Shown here: positions 10,493-19,562 of the stretch, one piece after another
Layout: each line of letters begins with the position of its first letter
Position numbering within the stretch: the stretch's first letter is position 1
From: Sphingopyxis terrae subsp. terrae NBRC 15098
GTDB lineage: Bacteria > Pseudomonadota > Alphaproteobacteria > Sphingomonadales > Sphingomonadaceae
Reading direction: 5' to 3'
NCBI RefSeq assembly: GCF_001610975.1
Contig: NZ_CP013342.1
Span: 124,001-188,000, forward strand
DNA length: 64,000 nt
Position numbers and translations under genes: made by a program
The notes under the pieces: generated by a model
Told to the model about the DNA's origin: nothing
Seen by the model: the letters and a program-made list of their open reading frames with translations, nothing else
The model's database searches: none

Positions 10493-12102
10493 GAAGCGGC
10501 AGTCAGGCTCTCGGCAATTGCCTTCGCCGTTGCATAGTCGGCCTTGCCGTTCGATGCGCGCAGGGGGATCTTCGTTGGATATATGGCCTTCGGTGTTTTG
10601 TAGCCTGCCAACTGCCCCCGCACATGATCCTTGACGGCTTGCTCGTCGAACGCAACGTCGCCGCTGAGGTGGACGACGGCGGTGACGGCCTGACCCCATT
10701 TTTCGTTTGGCACGTCCACGACCAGCGCGTCACCAATCGCGGGATGGGTCTTGAGAATCTCCTCGACTTCCTCGGGGTAAACTTTCTCGCCAGCAGTGTT
10801 GATGCAAACGCTGCCACGGCCCAGCAAGGTCAGGCTGCCATCGGCCTCGACCGTGCACCAGTCGCCCGGAATCGAATAGCGGACCCCATCGATTGTGCGG
10901 AAGGTCTTGGCGGATTTCTCGGGATCCTTGTAATAACCCGCTGGGATCGCACCCATGAGGGCGATAAATCCCGGTACGCCGCTTCCCGGCGTCACTTTCT
11001 GGTCGTTTTCATCAAAGACATGACAGAATTCGCCAATCGCAAATTTCGCGGTGTTGGTGCCCCCTTGCGCGGTTGTGATGGAGCGGCCGAAGCCGAGCCC
11101 TTCGGAAGCGCCGAAGCTGTCCATCAGCACCACCTGGGGGATATGCTTGCACAGCCCAGCCTTGACTTCCTTGCTCCACATCACGCCGGATGAAACGATG
11201 GTGACGAGGCTGCTGGTATCCCAGCGGCCGGGATTCCGGTCCAGCGCCTGCAGCATTGGCTTGGCAAAGGCATCGCCCACAATTGCGATGCTTTGCACCT
11301 TATGCTTATCAACTGTTTCCCACAACTCCGTCGCATCGAAGGACGAGTCTGCGAGTGTAACGATGGCGCCGCCCGACATAAGTGTGCCGATCGCGGTGAT
11401 GAAGCCGGTCCCGTGCATCATCGGGCAGGATGGCAGGGTGCGGTTGCCGGGCCCTTGACTTGTGATCAACGCGACGTGTTCTTCGAGTGTCTGAGGAACG
11501 GGGGCGAGCAGCTTCTGGGCCTCGAGCTGTGCTTTGCGCATTTGGTCGTGATGCCACATCACGCCCTTGGGCATGCCCGTCGTGCCGCCGGTATAGATGA
11601 AGAGCTGATCTTCGGGAGAGCGCACTATGCCGAGCGCCGATCCGTCGCCTTCTTGCGCGAGTGTTTCGTAAGGGATCGCAAAAGGCGCGATTTGCGAAGC
11701 CTCGCCAATTTCCACAAAGGTGTGAACCTTCTCGAGCCGATCCTTGAGCTCGACGATACAGTCGCGGAATTCCGAGCTGTAGACGATCACTTCGCGATCG
11801 GAATCGTCGAAGATATAGAAGACCTCCTCGGCGACATAGCGGTAATTGATGTTCACATGGATCAGGCGCCCCTTGAAGCAGGCTGCCATCAACTCGCCAT
11901 ATTCGGGTCGGTTGCGCATATAAAAGGCAACCTTGGCCCCATTGCCGGCTCCGCGCTGCCGGAGCGCGCGGGCAACATTGTTCGAACGTCCCGACATTTC
12001 GGGCCAGGTGATGATCCGGTCGCCGTGTATCAGGGCCGGCGCATCCTTTGGCATGACGGGCTCGATAGCGTCGAGAATGTCGCCGAGATTCCAGTCGATC
12101 AC
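10489..12102 (-). CDS. Acyl-CoA synthetase (AMP-forming)
   Basis: 537-aa ANL-superfamily ligase that activates a carboxylic acid to its CoA thioester using ATP. The P-loop-like motif YTGGTTGMPKGV is at 170-181, followed by the A5-type DSFGASE, the A7-type GDWC and the C-terminal SNGKADY lysine region. I choose the GTG at 12102 because family homology starts there and a GGAGAGGGG ribosome site precedes it; the frame stays open further upstream but without family similarity. It sits 58 nt after the acyl-CoA dehydrogenase gene and overlaps the BVMO gene. Closest by feel to ligases acting on bulky side-chain acids, such as steroid or terpenoid acids. Confidence 0.9.
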   Translation of the reverse strand: MIDWNLGDILDAIEPVMPKDAPALIHGDRIITWPEMSGRSNNVARALRQRGAGNGAKVAFYMRNRPEYGELMAACFKGRLIHVNINYRYVAEEVFYIFDDSDREVIVYSSEFRDCIVELKDRLEKVHTFVEIGEASQIAPFAIPYETLAQEGDGSALGIVRSPEDQLFIYTGGTTGMPKGVMWHHDQMRKAQLEAQKLLAPVPQTLEEHVALITSQGPGNRTLPSCPMMHGTGFITAIGTLMSGGAIVTLADSSFDATELWETVDKHKVQSIAIVGDAFAKPMLQALDRNPGRWDTSSLVTIVSSGVMWSKEVKAGLCKHIPQVVLMDSFGASEGLGFGRSITTAQGGTNTAKFAIGEFCHVFDENDQKVTPGSGVPGFIALMGAIPAGYYKDPEKSAKTFRTIDGVRYSIPGDWCTVEADGSLTLLGRGSVCINTAGEKVYPEEVEEILKTHPAIGDALVVDVPNEKWGQAVTAVVHLSGDVAFDEQAVKDHVRGQLAGYKTPKAIYPTKIPLRASNGKADYATAKAIAESLTAAS

Positions 12103-12160
12103 ATTAGTTCCCCTCTCCGAACGGGGTGGCGGCTTTGGCGCACTTCCCTTGGAAGAAACA

Positions 12161-13252
12161 TCACGCAGCTTTGGTCCAGCCCTGAAGTGCCGCAGCCTCC
12201 GCCCGGACCGCTTCTGGCCCACCCAGAACCTGCCGGTCGAATCCGATCCGTTTGAACCAGTAATGCAGGCCAAGCAGGTCGGTGAATCCCATTCCGCCGT
12301 GCACTTCGGTGGAAGTGCGTGCGACAAATCGATAGACCTCGGCCGTGTGCGATTTGGCATGGCAGGCAAGCAGTGATGCCTCATTCGGCACCGCGTCGAA
12401 GGCGTGGGCGGCGTACCAGACGAGCGAACGGCACGGTTCATGCCGCGCGGCCATCTCGGCGCACATATGCTTTACGGCCTGGAAACTACCGATCAGGCGG
12501 CCGAACTGTTCGCGCTGACCAGCATAATCGACAGCCCTTTCGATCATGGCCTGACCTGCGCCAAGGCTGTCTGCGGCGAGGATCACGCGGCCCGCATCGC
12601 GCAGCCGGGCCACTGTAGCTCCGCCATCGTCAGCCAGTGGTTCCGCTTCGTCCCCGTCAAACCGCAATTCCCCGACGCTACGGGTGCGATCGATGGTCGT
12701 CAACGCGATAGCTTCCAGCCCGGACGCCTTGGCACCGACAAGGTGCAGCCTGCCACCGGAATCGGCGACGACGTAGGCATCAGCTCCTTCGAAATCGAGC
12801 GCGAACAGGGCGGTGCCGTTGAGCTTCCCGCCGGCAGAGGAAACTCCCGCGCCGTCGCGCACCTCGATCGTCTCGGAAATCGCGACACCGACACGCGCCT
12901 CGCCGCTCGCTATCTTTGGCAGCCAGTGGGCCTTTTGCTCCTCGTTGCCAGCTTCGCGCAAGGCGATCGGTGCGAGAACCTGACTGGCGAGAAACGGCAC
13001 CGGTGCGACCGCATAGCCAAGCTGTTCCGCCACCACCGCCGCGTCGAGCAAGGTCATGCCGAGCCCGCCATGCTCTTCGGGGACGAGCATTCCGGCAACG
13101 CCCAGATCGTGGAGGGCGCGCAACACCTGGTCGCTCAACGGATTGTCCCGCTCCGCACATTCGCGGACGTGACTGAGCGGGCTGGTATCGGCGAGGCACC
13201 GCGAAACGGCGTCGCGCAACATCTGCTGGTCCTGCGAAAGTCCAAAGTCCAT
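12161..13252 (-). CDS. Acyl-CoA dehydrogenase, smaller subunit of a probable heteromer
   Basis: 363-aa acyl-CoA dehydrogenase-fold protein that oxidises acyl-CoA at C2-C3, passing electrons to ETF. N-terminal helical domain (MDFGLSQDQQMLRD), central beta domain and C-terminal helices with GQREQFGRLIGSFQAVKH and EVHGGMGFT are recognisable. Its start overlaps the preceding dehydrogenase stop by one base (TGATG). Two adjacent unlike acyl-CoA dehydrogenase genes are typical of alpha2beta2 enzymes such as the steroid side-chain ChsE pairs, where each gene supplies part of the active site. Pairing here is inferred from adjacency. Confidence 0.88.
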   Translation of the reverse strand: MDFGLSQDQQMLRDAVSRCLADTSPLSHVRECAERDNPLSDQVLRALHDLGVAGMLVPEEHGGLGMTLLDAAVVAEQLGYAVAPVPFLASQVLAPIALREAGNEEQKAHWLPKIASGEARVGVAISETIEVRDGAGVSSAGGKLNGTALFALDFEGADAYVVADSGGRLHLVGAKASGLEAIALTTIDRTRSVGELRFDGDEAEPLADDGGATVARLRDAGRVILAADSLGAGQAMIERAVDYAGQREQFGRLIGSFQAVKHMCAEMAARHEPCRSLVWYAAHAFDAVPNEASLLACHAKSHTAEVYRFVARTSTEVHGGMGFTDLLGLHYWFKRIGFDRQVLGGPEAVRAEAAALQGWTKAA

Positions 13253-14472
13253 CAGTCTGCTCCCTGCTTCTGTCGCGCCATGTCCGCGGGGTTCGGCTCA
13301 CGTGGCATTTCAAGGCCGCGTTCGGCGATGATGTTCTTCTGGATCTGAGCGGTCCCGCCGCCGATGATGAGACCGAGTTGGAACATATAGTTCCATTGCC
13401 ACGCCCCGCCGTCCCGCTCACGCGGGCTGTGGTGATAGAGTATGCCCAGTTCGCCCATGGCGTCGATTGCCAGCGCGGATATCTGGTGAGCGAGTTCACA
13501 GCTTTGCAACTTGACGATCAGCTTCGCCATGCCGCCCGGCTCTCCCCTAAGGCTGTTCGAAAGGATGCGCATCCCATTGTATTTCATCGCCGCTACTTCG
13601 GCCTGAAGTGCCACTAGCCGGTCGCGCAGTACCGGATTGTCGATCGCGCGACCCTGGCCCAAACGCTCTTCCTGCATCAGTGCGATCAGCGCCTGCAGCC
13701 GGTTTTCGAGCGCGTCGGGATCGCCCAGCATTCCGCGCTCATGGCCTAGGGTTGCGTTCGCGACGAACCAGCCCTGGCCCCGCTGGCCGACGATCTGGTG
13801 CATGGGGACGCGCACATCGGTGAAGAACGTCTCGTTGAACTCGGCGTGACCGGTCATCGTCTTCAAGGGGCGAACCTCGATGCCCTGCGTGTCCATCGAA
13901 AAGATCAGGTAGGAAATGCCGCCATGTTTGGGTGCGTCAGGTTCGGTCCTGACCAGGCAAAAGATCATGTCGGCCTGCTTGGCGGTGCTGGTCCAGATCT
14001 TCTGGCCATTGATAACAAATTCGCCGTTTTCGATGTGCGCGCTGGTCTTGAGGTTGGCTAGGTCCGACCCGGCACCGGGTTCGGAATAGCCCTGGCACCA
14101 TACGATATCGCCTTTCAACGTGGGTTCGATCCAGCGCCGTTTCTGTTCCTCGGTGCCGAGTTCAAGCAGGGTCGGCACGAACATCGAGATTCCCTGATTA
14201 GAAAGCCCGCCCGGCACCCTGGCCCGCGCAAATTCCTCTGCGATGATGCGCGATTGGAGAATGTCCGGCTCCGCTCCATAGCCTCCATACTCCTGCGGGA
14301 TCGTTCGCGCGGTATACCCATGCTCGATCAACAGCTTCTGCCATTCGACTGCCTTGGACGAAGGTCGGGCCGCCCGGTCAGCAGAAGGCGGCGCGAGATG
14401 GCGGTGCGCTTCGATGAAAGCCCGCACTTGCTTGCGGAAGACATCGTATTCGGGCCCGTAATCAAGATCCAT
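13252..14472 (-). CDS. Acyl-CoA dehydrogenase, larger subunit
   Basis: 406-aa acyl-CoA dehydrogenase with the family signature GYSEPGAGSDLA and the C-terminal QIQKNIIAERGLEMPRE segment. The start ATG at 14472 lies 7 nt after the DUF35 stop codon. Together with the following 363-aa paralogue it likely forms a heterotetrameric dehydrogenase acting on a CoA-activated branched or bulky chain before the aldolase step. No enoyl-CoA hydratase or MaoC gene is in the operon, so hydration of the product would rely on an enzyme elsewhere. Confidence 0.9.
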   Translation of the reverse strand: MDLDYGPEYDVFRKQVRAFIEAHRHLAPPSADRAARPSSKAVEWQKLLIEHGYTARTIPQEYGGYGAEPDILQSRIIAEEFARARVPGGLSNQGISMFVPTLLELGTEEQKRRWIEPTLKGDIVWCQGYSEPGAGSDLANLKTSAHIENGEFVINGQKIWTSTAKQADMIFCLVRTEPDAPKHGGISYLIFSMDTQGIEVRPLKTMTGHAEFNETFFTDVRVPMHQIVGQRGQGWFVANATLGHERGMLGDPDALENRLQALIALMQEERLGQGRAIDNPVLRDRLVALQAEVAAMKYNGMRILSNSLRGEPGGMAKLIVKLQSCELAHQISALAIDAMGELGILYHHSPRERDGGAWQWNYMFQLGLIIGGGTAQIQKNIIAERGLEMPREPNPADMARQKQGAD

Positions 14473-14479
14473 GACGCTT

Positions 14480-14941
14480 CTAACTTTCACGCAGGCGGAA
14501 AACAGGAAGGCGGAAGTCCTCACCGATCAATTCGAATTCCACTTCCACCGGAAGGTCGAGCGCTAGGCGCTCGTGATCGCAACCAATCAGGCGCGTGGCC
14601 ATGCGTACGCCCTCTTCCAATTCCACCACCGCCGCCACGAAGGGAATTTCGTCGGCAAAAGCCGGGTGGAGGGCCTGGTGGGTAACGGTCCAGGAAAACA
14701 GCGTGCCCTTGCCACTGCTGCGTTCCCAGGAGAATTCCGGCGAGCCGCACTTTGCGCACATATAGCGCGGTAGGTGGCGGAAGCAGCCGCAGCCGCCGCA
14801 GCGCTGGAAATAGAGATTGCCGTCTTGGCACCGCTTCCAGAATTCCTGCTCAACCGGGTCTTGCGGGCGAGGTCGCGGTTTGGGCGGCGCAACCTGCGCG
14901 GAGGGCCGCATTTTGGGAGGCAGATCGCTCTCGCTGCTCAT
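14480..14941 (-). CDS. DUF35 zinc-ribbon/OB-fold partner of the thiolase-like protein
   Basis: 153-aa protein with a four-Cys zinc ribbon (C48-x2-C51 ... C62-x2-C65) followed by an OB fold, the layout of DUF35 (ChsH2 C-terminal type). Such proteins bind thiolase-like enzymes, notably Ltp2 aldolases, and are needed for their activity. Its ATG overlaps the thiolase stop (ATGA), so the two are probably made in equal amounts. A Pro/Lys/Arg-rich linker (residues 8-28) precedes the ribbon. No MaoC domain is fused. Confidence 0.88.
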   Translation of the reverse strand: MSSESDLPPKMRPSAQVAPPKPRPRPQDPVEQEFWKRCQDGNLYFQRCGGCGCFRHLPRYMCAKCGSPEFSWERSSGKGTLFSWTVTHQALHPAFADEIPFVAAVVELEEGVRMATRLIGCDHERLALDLPVEVEFELIGEDFRLPVFRLRES

Positions 14942-16128
14942 GCAAACCTCCTGAGAATGGCAATGCTTCCATCGCCAAGGTCACCCCAGCCGGTCACAAG
15001 ACCAGTTTGGGCTCCCAGCACCTGGCGCTCGCCGCAGTCGTGACGAAGCTGGCGCACTGCCTCGACCACGTGGTTGAGTCCCCAGACATGCGCCTCACTG
15101 AGCAAGCCGCCATGGGTGTTGATCGGATAGCGGCCACCCAGCTCAATCTGGCCATTGGCGACGAATTCGAACTGTGCACCCGGTTCGCAATAGCCCATCG
15201 CTTCCAGTTGCAGCAGAACGACATAGGTAAAGCAGTCGTAAATCTGCAGGAAATCCATGTCCTCGCGCTTGACGCCCGCCATGTCGAAAGCGCGCGGGGC
15301 AGCATAGCTGAGGCCAATCTTGAAGGGATCGGGCCGCGAGGGGATGTCGTCGGCGGGATAGGGGTGGTCTTCCGCGGCACCGGCGATGCTGACGGGCACA
15401 TGCGGCATATCCCTGGCCCGATCCATTCGCGATATGACTACCGCGCAGGCGCCATCGGTTTCAAGGCAGCAATCGTAAAGGCGGAAGGGCTCGGATATCC
15501 AGCGCGCCGAATGATAGGTTTCCGCGTCGAGTTCGCGCCCATAGGTAAAGGCGCGCGGATTCAACTGCGCGTGACGCCGGCAGGCTAGCGCTACCGCTGC
15601 CATCGCATCCGCGCCCACGCCGTAAAGCTTCGAGTGACGGGTCGCCAGCCAAGCATACATCTGCACCGGCAGGAACACACCATAGGGGATGTAATAGCCC
15701 TGGATGGTATTGGTCAGCGTGTTCATGTTCATCGCCCGAGTGGGCGGGGCACCCGGCTTGGGCCTGAGGGCGGAATAGCCGTTCCAACCGAGCGTCACCA
15801 GCACGTGATCGCAAAGCCCGCTGGCGATCGCCATTGCCGCGTTCTGCAGCGCCGTCGTCGGGCTGGCGCCGCCCATGTGAACGGTGGCCGCATAGCGCAG
15901 CACATCAATGCCGAGATTGGCGGCCATTTCCTCCGAGGTCGTATAGATCGGCGGCGGCACCATGCCGTCGATGTCGCAAGGTTTCAGCCCGGCATCTGAG
16001 ATTGCGCGGCGCGAGGCTTCCAGCATCATGTCCACCGCGGTCCGTTCGGTGCCCTTGACGAATGCGGTTTCGCCCACACCGGTTATGGCGGCCTTGTCGG
16101 CAAAGGATAAGGTCTGCGAAGCGTTCAT
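14938..16128 (-). CDS. Thiolase-like protein lacking the catalytic Cys, probable Ltp2-type aldolase
   Basis: 396-aa SCP-x/lipid-transfer-type thiolase fold. The nucleophilic Cys position reads [10 protein letters not shown] (about 84-93), with Gly in place of Cys, so normal thiolysis is unlikely. [10 protein letters not shown] (Tyr at about 297) and YPINTHGG (His at about 339) are kept, matching the Ltp2 retro-aldolases that use tyrosines to cleave a beta-hydroxy acyl-CoA side chain. The coupled DUF35 gene strengthens this. I infer a C-C cleavage that releases a short acyl-CoA and leaves a ketone or aldehyde, which the operon's BVMO could take further. Confidence 0.85.
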   Translation of the reverse strand: MNASQTLSFADKAAITGVGETAFVKGTERTAVDMMLEASRRAISDAGLKPCDIDGMVPPPIYTTSEEMAANLGIDVLRYAATVHMGGASPTTALQNAAMAIASGLCDHVLVTLGWNGYSALRPKPGAPPTRAMNMNTLTNTIQGYYIPYGVFLPVQMYAWLATRHSKLYGVGADAMAAVALACRRHAQLNPRAFTYGRELDAETYHSARWISEPFRLYDCCLETDGACAVVISRMDRARDMPHVPVSIAGAAEDHPYPADDIPSRPDPFKIGLSYAAPRAFDMAGVKREDMDFLQIYDCFTYVVLLQLEAMGYCEPGAQFEFVANGQIELGGRYPINTHGGLLSEAHVWGLNHVVEAVRQLRHDCGERQVLGAQTGLVTGWGDLGDGSIAILRRFA

Positions 16129-16152
16129 ACAGCGTACCCGTCTTGCCGCAAT

Positions 16153-17295
16153 TCAGGAATAGAATCTGGCATCGGCCAGCGCCCTTTCGGCCCCTTCGAC
16201 AAGATCGCGCATGACCTCTGCCGCTGGACGGATCGAATGGATCAATCCAATTCCCTGCCCCGCGAAGCCGGGCATGATATCCTTGCGCTGAGCCTTTATG
16301 CCCGAAGCCATGACCGGCCCTGAAATCATCGACTGGTAAGGCATCGGAAGCGGCTCCTTGCCCGCCGCAACCCAAGCATCGGCCCATTTGTTGCGGATCA
16401 TGCGCGCAGGCTTGCCGGTCAACGAACGGCTAACGACGGTATCTGCATCGCCGCCGTCGGTTATTGCTTCCTTTTGGAACCGTTCAATCCCTGCCTCTTC
16501 GGTTGCCAGGAACGCCGTTCCGACCCACGCGCCCAGAGCGCCCAGCATCATCGCTGCGGCGACTCCGCGGCCATCGGAGATTCCACCTGCTCCGATCACG
16601 GGAACCCGATCGCCCACCGCGTCGACTACCTGCGGAATCAGCGAGAAGGTTCCGATCGGGGAGTTGTGCCCGCCGCCATCGTGGCCCTGCGCCACAATCA
16701 TGTCGATGCCGGAATCGACCACCTGCTGGGCGTGCTTGACCTTGCCGATCACCGCCATGACCCTGGTGCCATTGGAATGAAGGCGGTCCATCCACGGTCC
16801 GGGATTGCCGAGGCCGGCGGCATAGACTGGCACCTTTTCCTCGATTACCACTTCCATCTGCGCCTCGAAAAACTCCCGCGTGAACAGCTGCGGACCGCCC
16901 TTGCCCATTTCCGGCGCGCCAGCCGCGCGCATGGCCATTGCGGCATCCACTTCGGGCAGATCCTCGCGTTCCATGAAATCGCGGGTGAACTGCTGATATT
17001 CGCCAAGCAGTGCCATCGGGTTTTCGAGCGAGGCGCCGCCCTGCGGTGCCGAACCGCGCCTGACGGAGGCAGGCAGAAGGGTGTCGACCCCAAATGGCTT
17101 ATCGGTCAGTTCGCGGGTCTGGCGGATCCAGCTGCGCAACTGGTCTGGCGAGCAGGCCGCAGCGCCAAGAACGCCAAGTCCCCCGGCATTCGATACTGCG
17201 GCCGCGAGCGCGGGGACACTCGCCCCGCCCATTCCTGCCAGAAGGATCGGGTATTCGATCCCGAGAATTTCGCATATGCGGCTCTTGAGTGCCAT
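16153..17295 (-). CDS. Nitronate monooxygenase/2-nitropropane dioxygenase-family flavoprotein
   Basis: 380-aa FMN-dependent TIM-barrel protein. ILLAGMGG near the N terminus, AQGHDGGGHNSPIG with the catalytic-type His, and IGAGGISDGRG for phosphate binding place it in the NMO family. Members linked to acyl-CoA catabolism may act as enoyl reductases or detoxifying oxidases; the true reaction here is unknown. The ATG at 17295 follows GGAGAGGG. It is 44 nt after gntR and 24 nt before the thiolase-like gene, so it belongs to the operon. Confidence 0.85.
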   Translation of the reverse strand: MALKSRICEILGIEYPILLAGMGGASVPALAAAVSNAGGLGVLGAAACSPDQLRSWIRQTRELTDKPFGVDTLLPASVRRGSAPQGGASLENPMALLGEYQQFTRDFMEREDLPEVDAAMAMRAAGAPEMGKGGPQLFTREFFEAQMEVVIEEKVPVYAAGLGNPGPWMDRLHSNGTRVMAVIGKVKHAQQVVDSGIDMIVAQGHDGGGHNSPIGTFSLIPQVVDAVGDRVPVIGAGGISDGRGVAAAMMLGALGAWVGTAFLATEEAGIERFQKEAITDGGDADTVVSRSLTGKPARMIRNKWADAWVAAGKEPLPMPYQSMISGPVMASGIKAQRKDIMPGFAGQGIGLIHSIRPAAEVMRDLVEGAERALADARFYS

Positions 17296-17339
17296 CGTAA
17301 TACCCTCTCCATCCAGCGCCACCCACCGGCGCCCGTTTT

Positions 17340-18080
17340 TTACGTCTGTCCCCACCTGACCTTCTGGGACACAAGCTCAGGGCTTCTCTGTGCGAGATAG
17401 GAGGCGGAGCCCGCCACGAGACGCGCCATAGCCTGCCGCGCTCCTTCGGCATCGCCCTTGCGCACAGCTTCAAGGACGCGGCGCAAGAAACGCAACTGGA
17501 CCGCACGCTCTTGCGCCGAATACCCCAGCGAGAGCGAGAATTCGCGGGTAAGCATATGCAACGCGGAAGTCAGAAGGCCGAAAAGCGGATTGCCGCTGGC
17601 CCAGCCGAGCATATCGTGAAAACGGCGATTCAGTTCCTCGAACTGGCTGCTCGCTTCGTTTCGCTCCAGCTCTTTGAGGCAATCGGCAAGTGCGCTCAGA
17701 TCACCCGTGGTCGCGCGCTGGGCGGCATAGGCTGCAACATCCGCCGCAATCGCTTCGCGCAATTCGAGCAAGCCCCTCAAGTCCGCCTCCATGAAATGCA
17801 GGATCAGCGAGAGGCTGTTTGCGAAATCGCCAGTCTGCGGGCGAGCGACCACCGGCCCGCCACCGCGACCTAGTTGAAGATGGATAACGCCTTGGAGTTC
17901 AAGGAAGCGAAGCGCTTCGCGCAAGGTCGCTCGGGCGACATCGTATCGCGCAAGCATTTCGTCCTCGCGCGCCAACCTGTCGCCCGCAACATGCGCCCCG
18001 GCTTCGATATCGCGTACGATGTCCTGCGCAAGCGTGAGCGCACGCTTGGCCTTCCTCGAATCATCGACCTTCGGTTGCAT
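17340..18080 (-). CDS. GntR-family (FadR-type) transcriptional regulator
   Basis: 246-aa regulator with an N-terminal winged helix (ARATLREALRFLELQGV) and an all-helical FCD-type ligand domain. Such proteins usually repress catabolic operons until an acid or acyl-CoA binds. The ATG at 18080 follows AGAGGAG; a GTG just before it is possible. It heads the leftward operon and faces the CYP153 gene. A palindrome centred on CTTATAAG lies about 20 bp before its start and a second CTTATAAG sits nearer the CYP153 gene, so it likely controls both directions and itself. Confidence 0.88.
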   Translation of the reverse strand: MQPKVDDSRKAKRALTLAQDIVRDIEAGAHVAGDRLAREDEMLARYDVARATLREALRFLELQGVIHLQLGRGGGPVVARPQTGDFANSLSLILHFMEADLRGLLELREAIAADVAAYAAQRATTGDLSALADCLKELERNEASSQFEELNRRFHDMLGWASGNPLFGLLTSALHMLTREFSLSLGYSAQERAVQLRFLRRVLEAVRKGDAEGARQAMARLVAGSASYLAQRSPELVSQKVRWGQT

Positions 18081-18099
18081 CACTGGGAATCGCTCCTCT

Positions 18100-18123
18100 G
18101 ATAAAACCTTATAAGAGTTTATC
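18100..18123. promoter_or_regulatory. Probable GntR operator 1 (palindrome centred on CTTATAAG)
   Basis: A 24-bp imperfect palindrome with outer arms GATAAA and TTTATC and core CTTATAAG (18108-18115), about 20 bp upstream of the gntR start. The core recurs 76 bp away. Confidence 0.65.
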
Positions 18124-18176
18124 GGATGGCATGTCCAGCATCAGTCTATGAAGTTTGCAGTGCGGTCAAATGTCGC

Positions 18177-18198
18177 AACAATCCTTATAAGCTTTATT
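18177..18198. promoter_or_regulatory. Probable GntR operator 2 (CTTATAAG core)
   Basis: CCTTATAAGCTTTATT, with core CTTATAAG at 18184-18191, shares the pattern CCTTATAAGnnTTTAT with operator 1. The core centres are 76 bp apart, close to seven helical turns. It lies about 80 bp before the CYP153 start codon. Confidence 0.6.
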
Positions 18199-18270
18199 GA
18201 CCACACCCTGCGAAACATCTACCTGTTTGATAGCAAGGTGAGTCTGCTTGCCTGGGATGGAGGACGAGAC

Positions 18271-19533
18271 ATGAGCATCGACACGATGGAGCTGGATACT
18301 GCCGGAAAAGTTGCAGCCATTCCGATCGACGAAATTGATGTCGCACGGCCGAGTCTTTTTCAGCAGGACACGATCGGCCTGTATTTCGACCGGCTGCGCA
18401 AAGAGGAGCCGGTCCACTATTGCCGCGAAAGCTATGTTGGGCCTTACTGGTCGATCACCAAGTTCGACGATATCATGGCTGTCGACACCAACCACAAAGT
18501 CTTTTCGTCGGAGGCAAAGCTCGGCGGTATCGCCATTCAGGACATGCATTCGGTGGAAGGCGCGCTCGAACTTGAAATGTTCATCGCTATGGATCCTCCA
18601 AAGCACGACCAGCAACGCAAGGCCGTCACCCCCGCTGTAGCGCCGTCCAACTTGCTGTTGCTCGAACCGACAATCCGCGAACGAGCGTGTCAGATTCTCG
18701 ATGATCTGCCGATAGGCGAGGAATTTGATTGGGTTGACAAGGTCTCAGTTGAATTGACCACGATGACCCTTGCTACCCTATTCGATTTCCCGTGGGAGGA
18801 ACGCCGCAAGCTCACGCGCTGGTCCGACGTCACAACGGCCGCCCCTGAAACCGGCATCGTCGAATCGTACGAAGCGAGGCGTGAAGAACTCATCGAGTGC
18901 GCGATGTATTTCAAAGGACTGTGGGAGCAGCGCATCAACGAAGAACCGAAGAACGATCTGATTTCCATAATGGCGCATTCCCCGGCGACACGGGATATGC
19001 CCTTCCTCGAATTTCTGGGTAACCTGCTGCTGCTGATCGTGGGCGGCAACGACACCACGCGCAATTCGATAAGCGGCGGTGTGCTGGCGCTCAATCAGAA
19101 CCCCGATGAATATCGCAAACTGAATGACGACCCTTCGTTGATCGCCAGCATGGTGCCGGAAATCATCCGCTGGCAGACGCCGCTGACTCACATGCGCCGC
19201 ACTGCGCTGCAGGACTGGGAGATTGGCGGCAAGCAGATCAAGAAGGGCGACAAGGTCGTGATGTGGTACCTGTCGGGCAACCGCGACGAAACGGTCATCG
19301 ACCGGGCTGACCGGTTCATCATCGACCGCAAGAATCCGCGCCATCACCTGTCATTCGGTTATGGCATCCATCGATGCATGGGTAACAGGCTGGCAGAACT
19401 GCAGTTGCGGATCATCTGGGAAGAAATTCACAAGCGGTTCGCCAAGGTCGAAGTGACCGGCGAGCCCGAGCGCCTTTTCTCAAACCTTGTGCGCGGGATC
19501 ACCAATCTGCCGGTGCGGCTGCACGCGCGCTGA
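18271..19533 (+). CDS. Cytochrome P450, CYP153-type alkane/terpenoid hydroxylase
   Basis: 420-aa soluble P450 that hydroxylates a terminal methyl group of alkanes, cycloalkanes or terpenes when supplied with electrons by ferredoxin. Diagnostic features are GPYWSITKFDDIMAVDTNH near residues 57-75, the I-helix GGNDTTR (258-264), the ExxR motif EIIR (297-300) and the heme loop HLSFGYGIHRCMGNRLAEL with Cys369. These match CYP153A enzymes closely. I start at the ATG at 18271 after GGATGGAGGA. It is followed at once by a ferredoxin gene. No ferredoxin reductase is in the window. Confidence 0.93.
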   Translation: MSIDTMELDTAGKVAAIPIDEIDVARPSLFQQDTIGLYFDRLRKEEPVHYCRESYVGPYWSITKFDDIMAVDTNHKVFSSEAKLGGIAIQDMHSVEGALELEMFIAMDPPKHDQQRKAVTPAVAPSNLLLLEPTIRERACQILDDLPIGEEFDWVDKVSVELTTMTLATLFDFPWEERRKLTRWSDVTTAAPETGIVESYEARREELIECAMYFKGLWEQRINEEPKNDLISIMAHSPATRDMPFLEFLGNLLLLIVGGNDTTRNSISGGVLALNQNPDEYRKLNDDPSLIASMVPEIIRWQTPLTHMRRTALQDWEIGGKQIKKGDKVVMWYLSGNRDETVIDRADRFIIDRKNPRHHLSFGYGIHRCMGNRLAELQLRIIWEEIHKRFAKVEVTGEPERLFSNLVRGITNLPVRLHAR

Positions 19534-19562
19534 TTTGCTGAAGCAGAAATACGGAGTGTATG

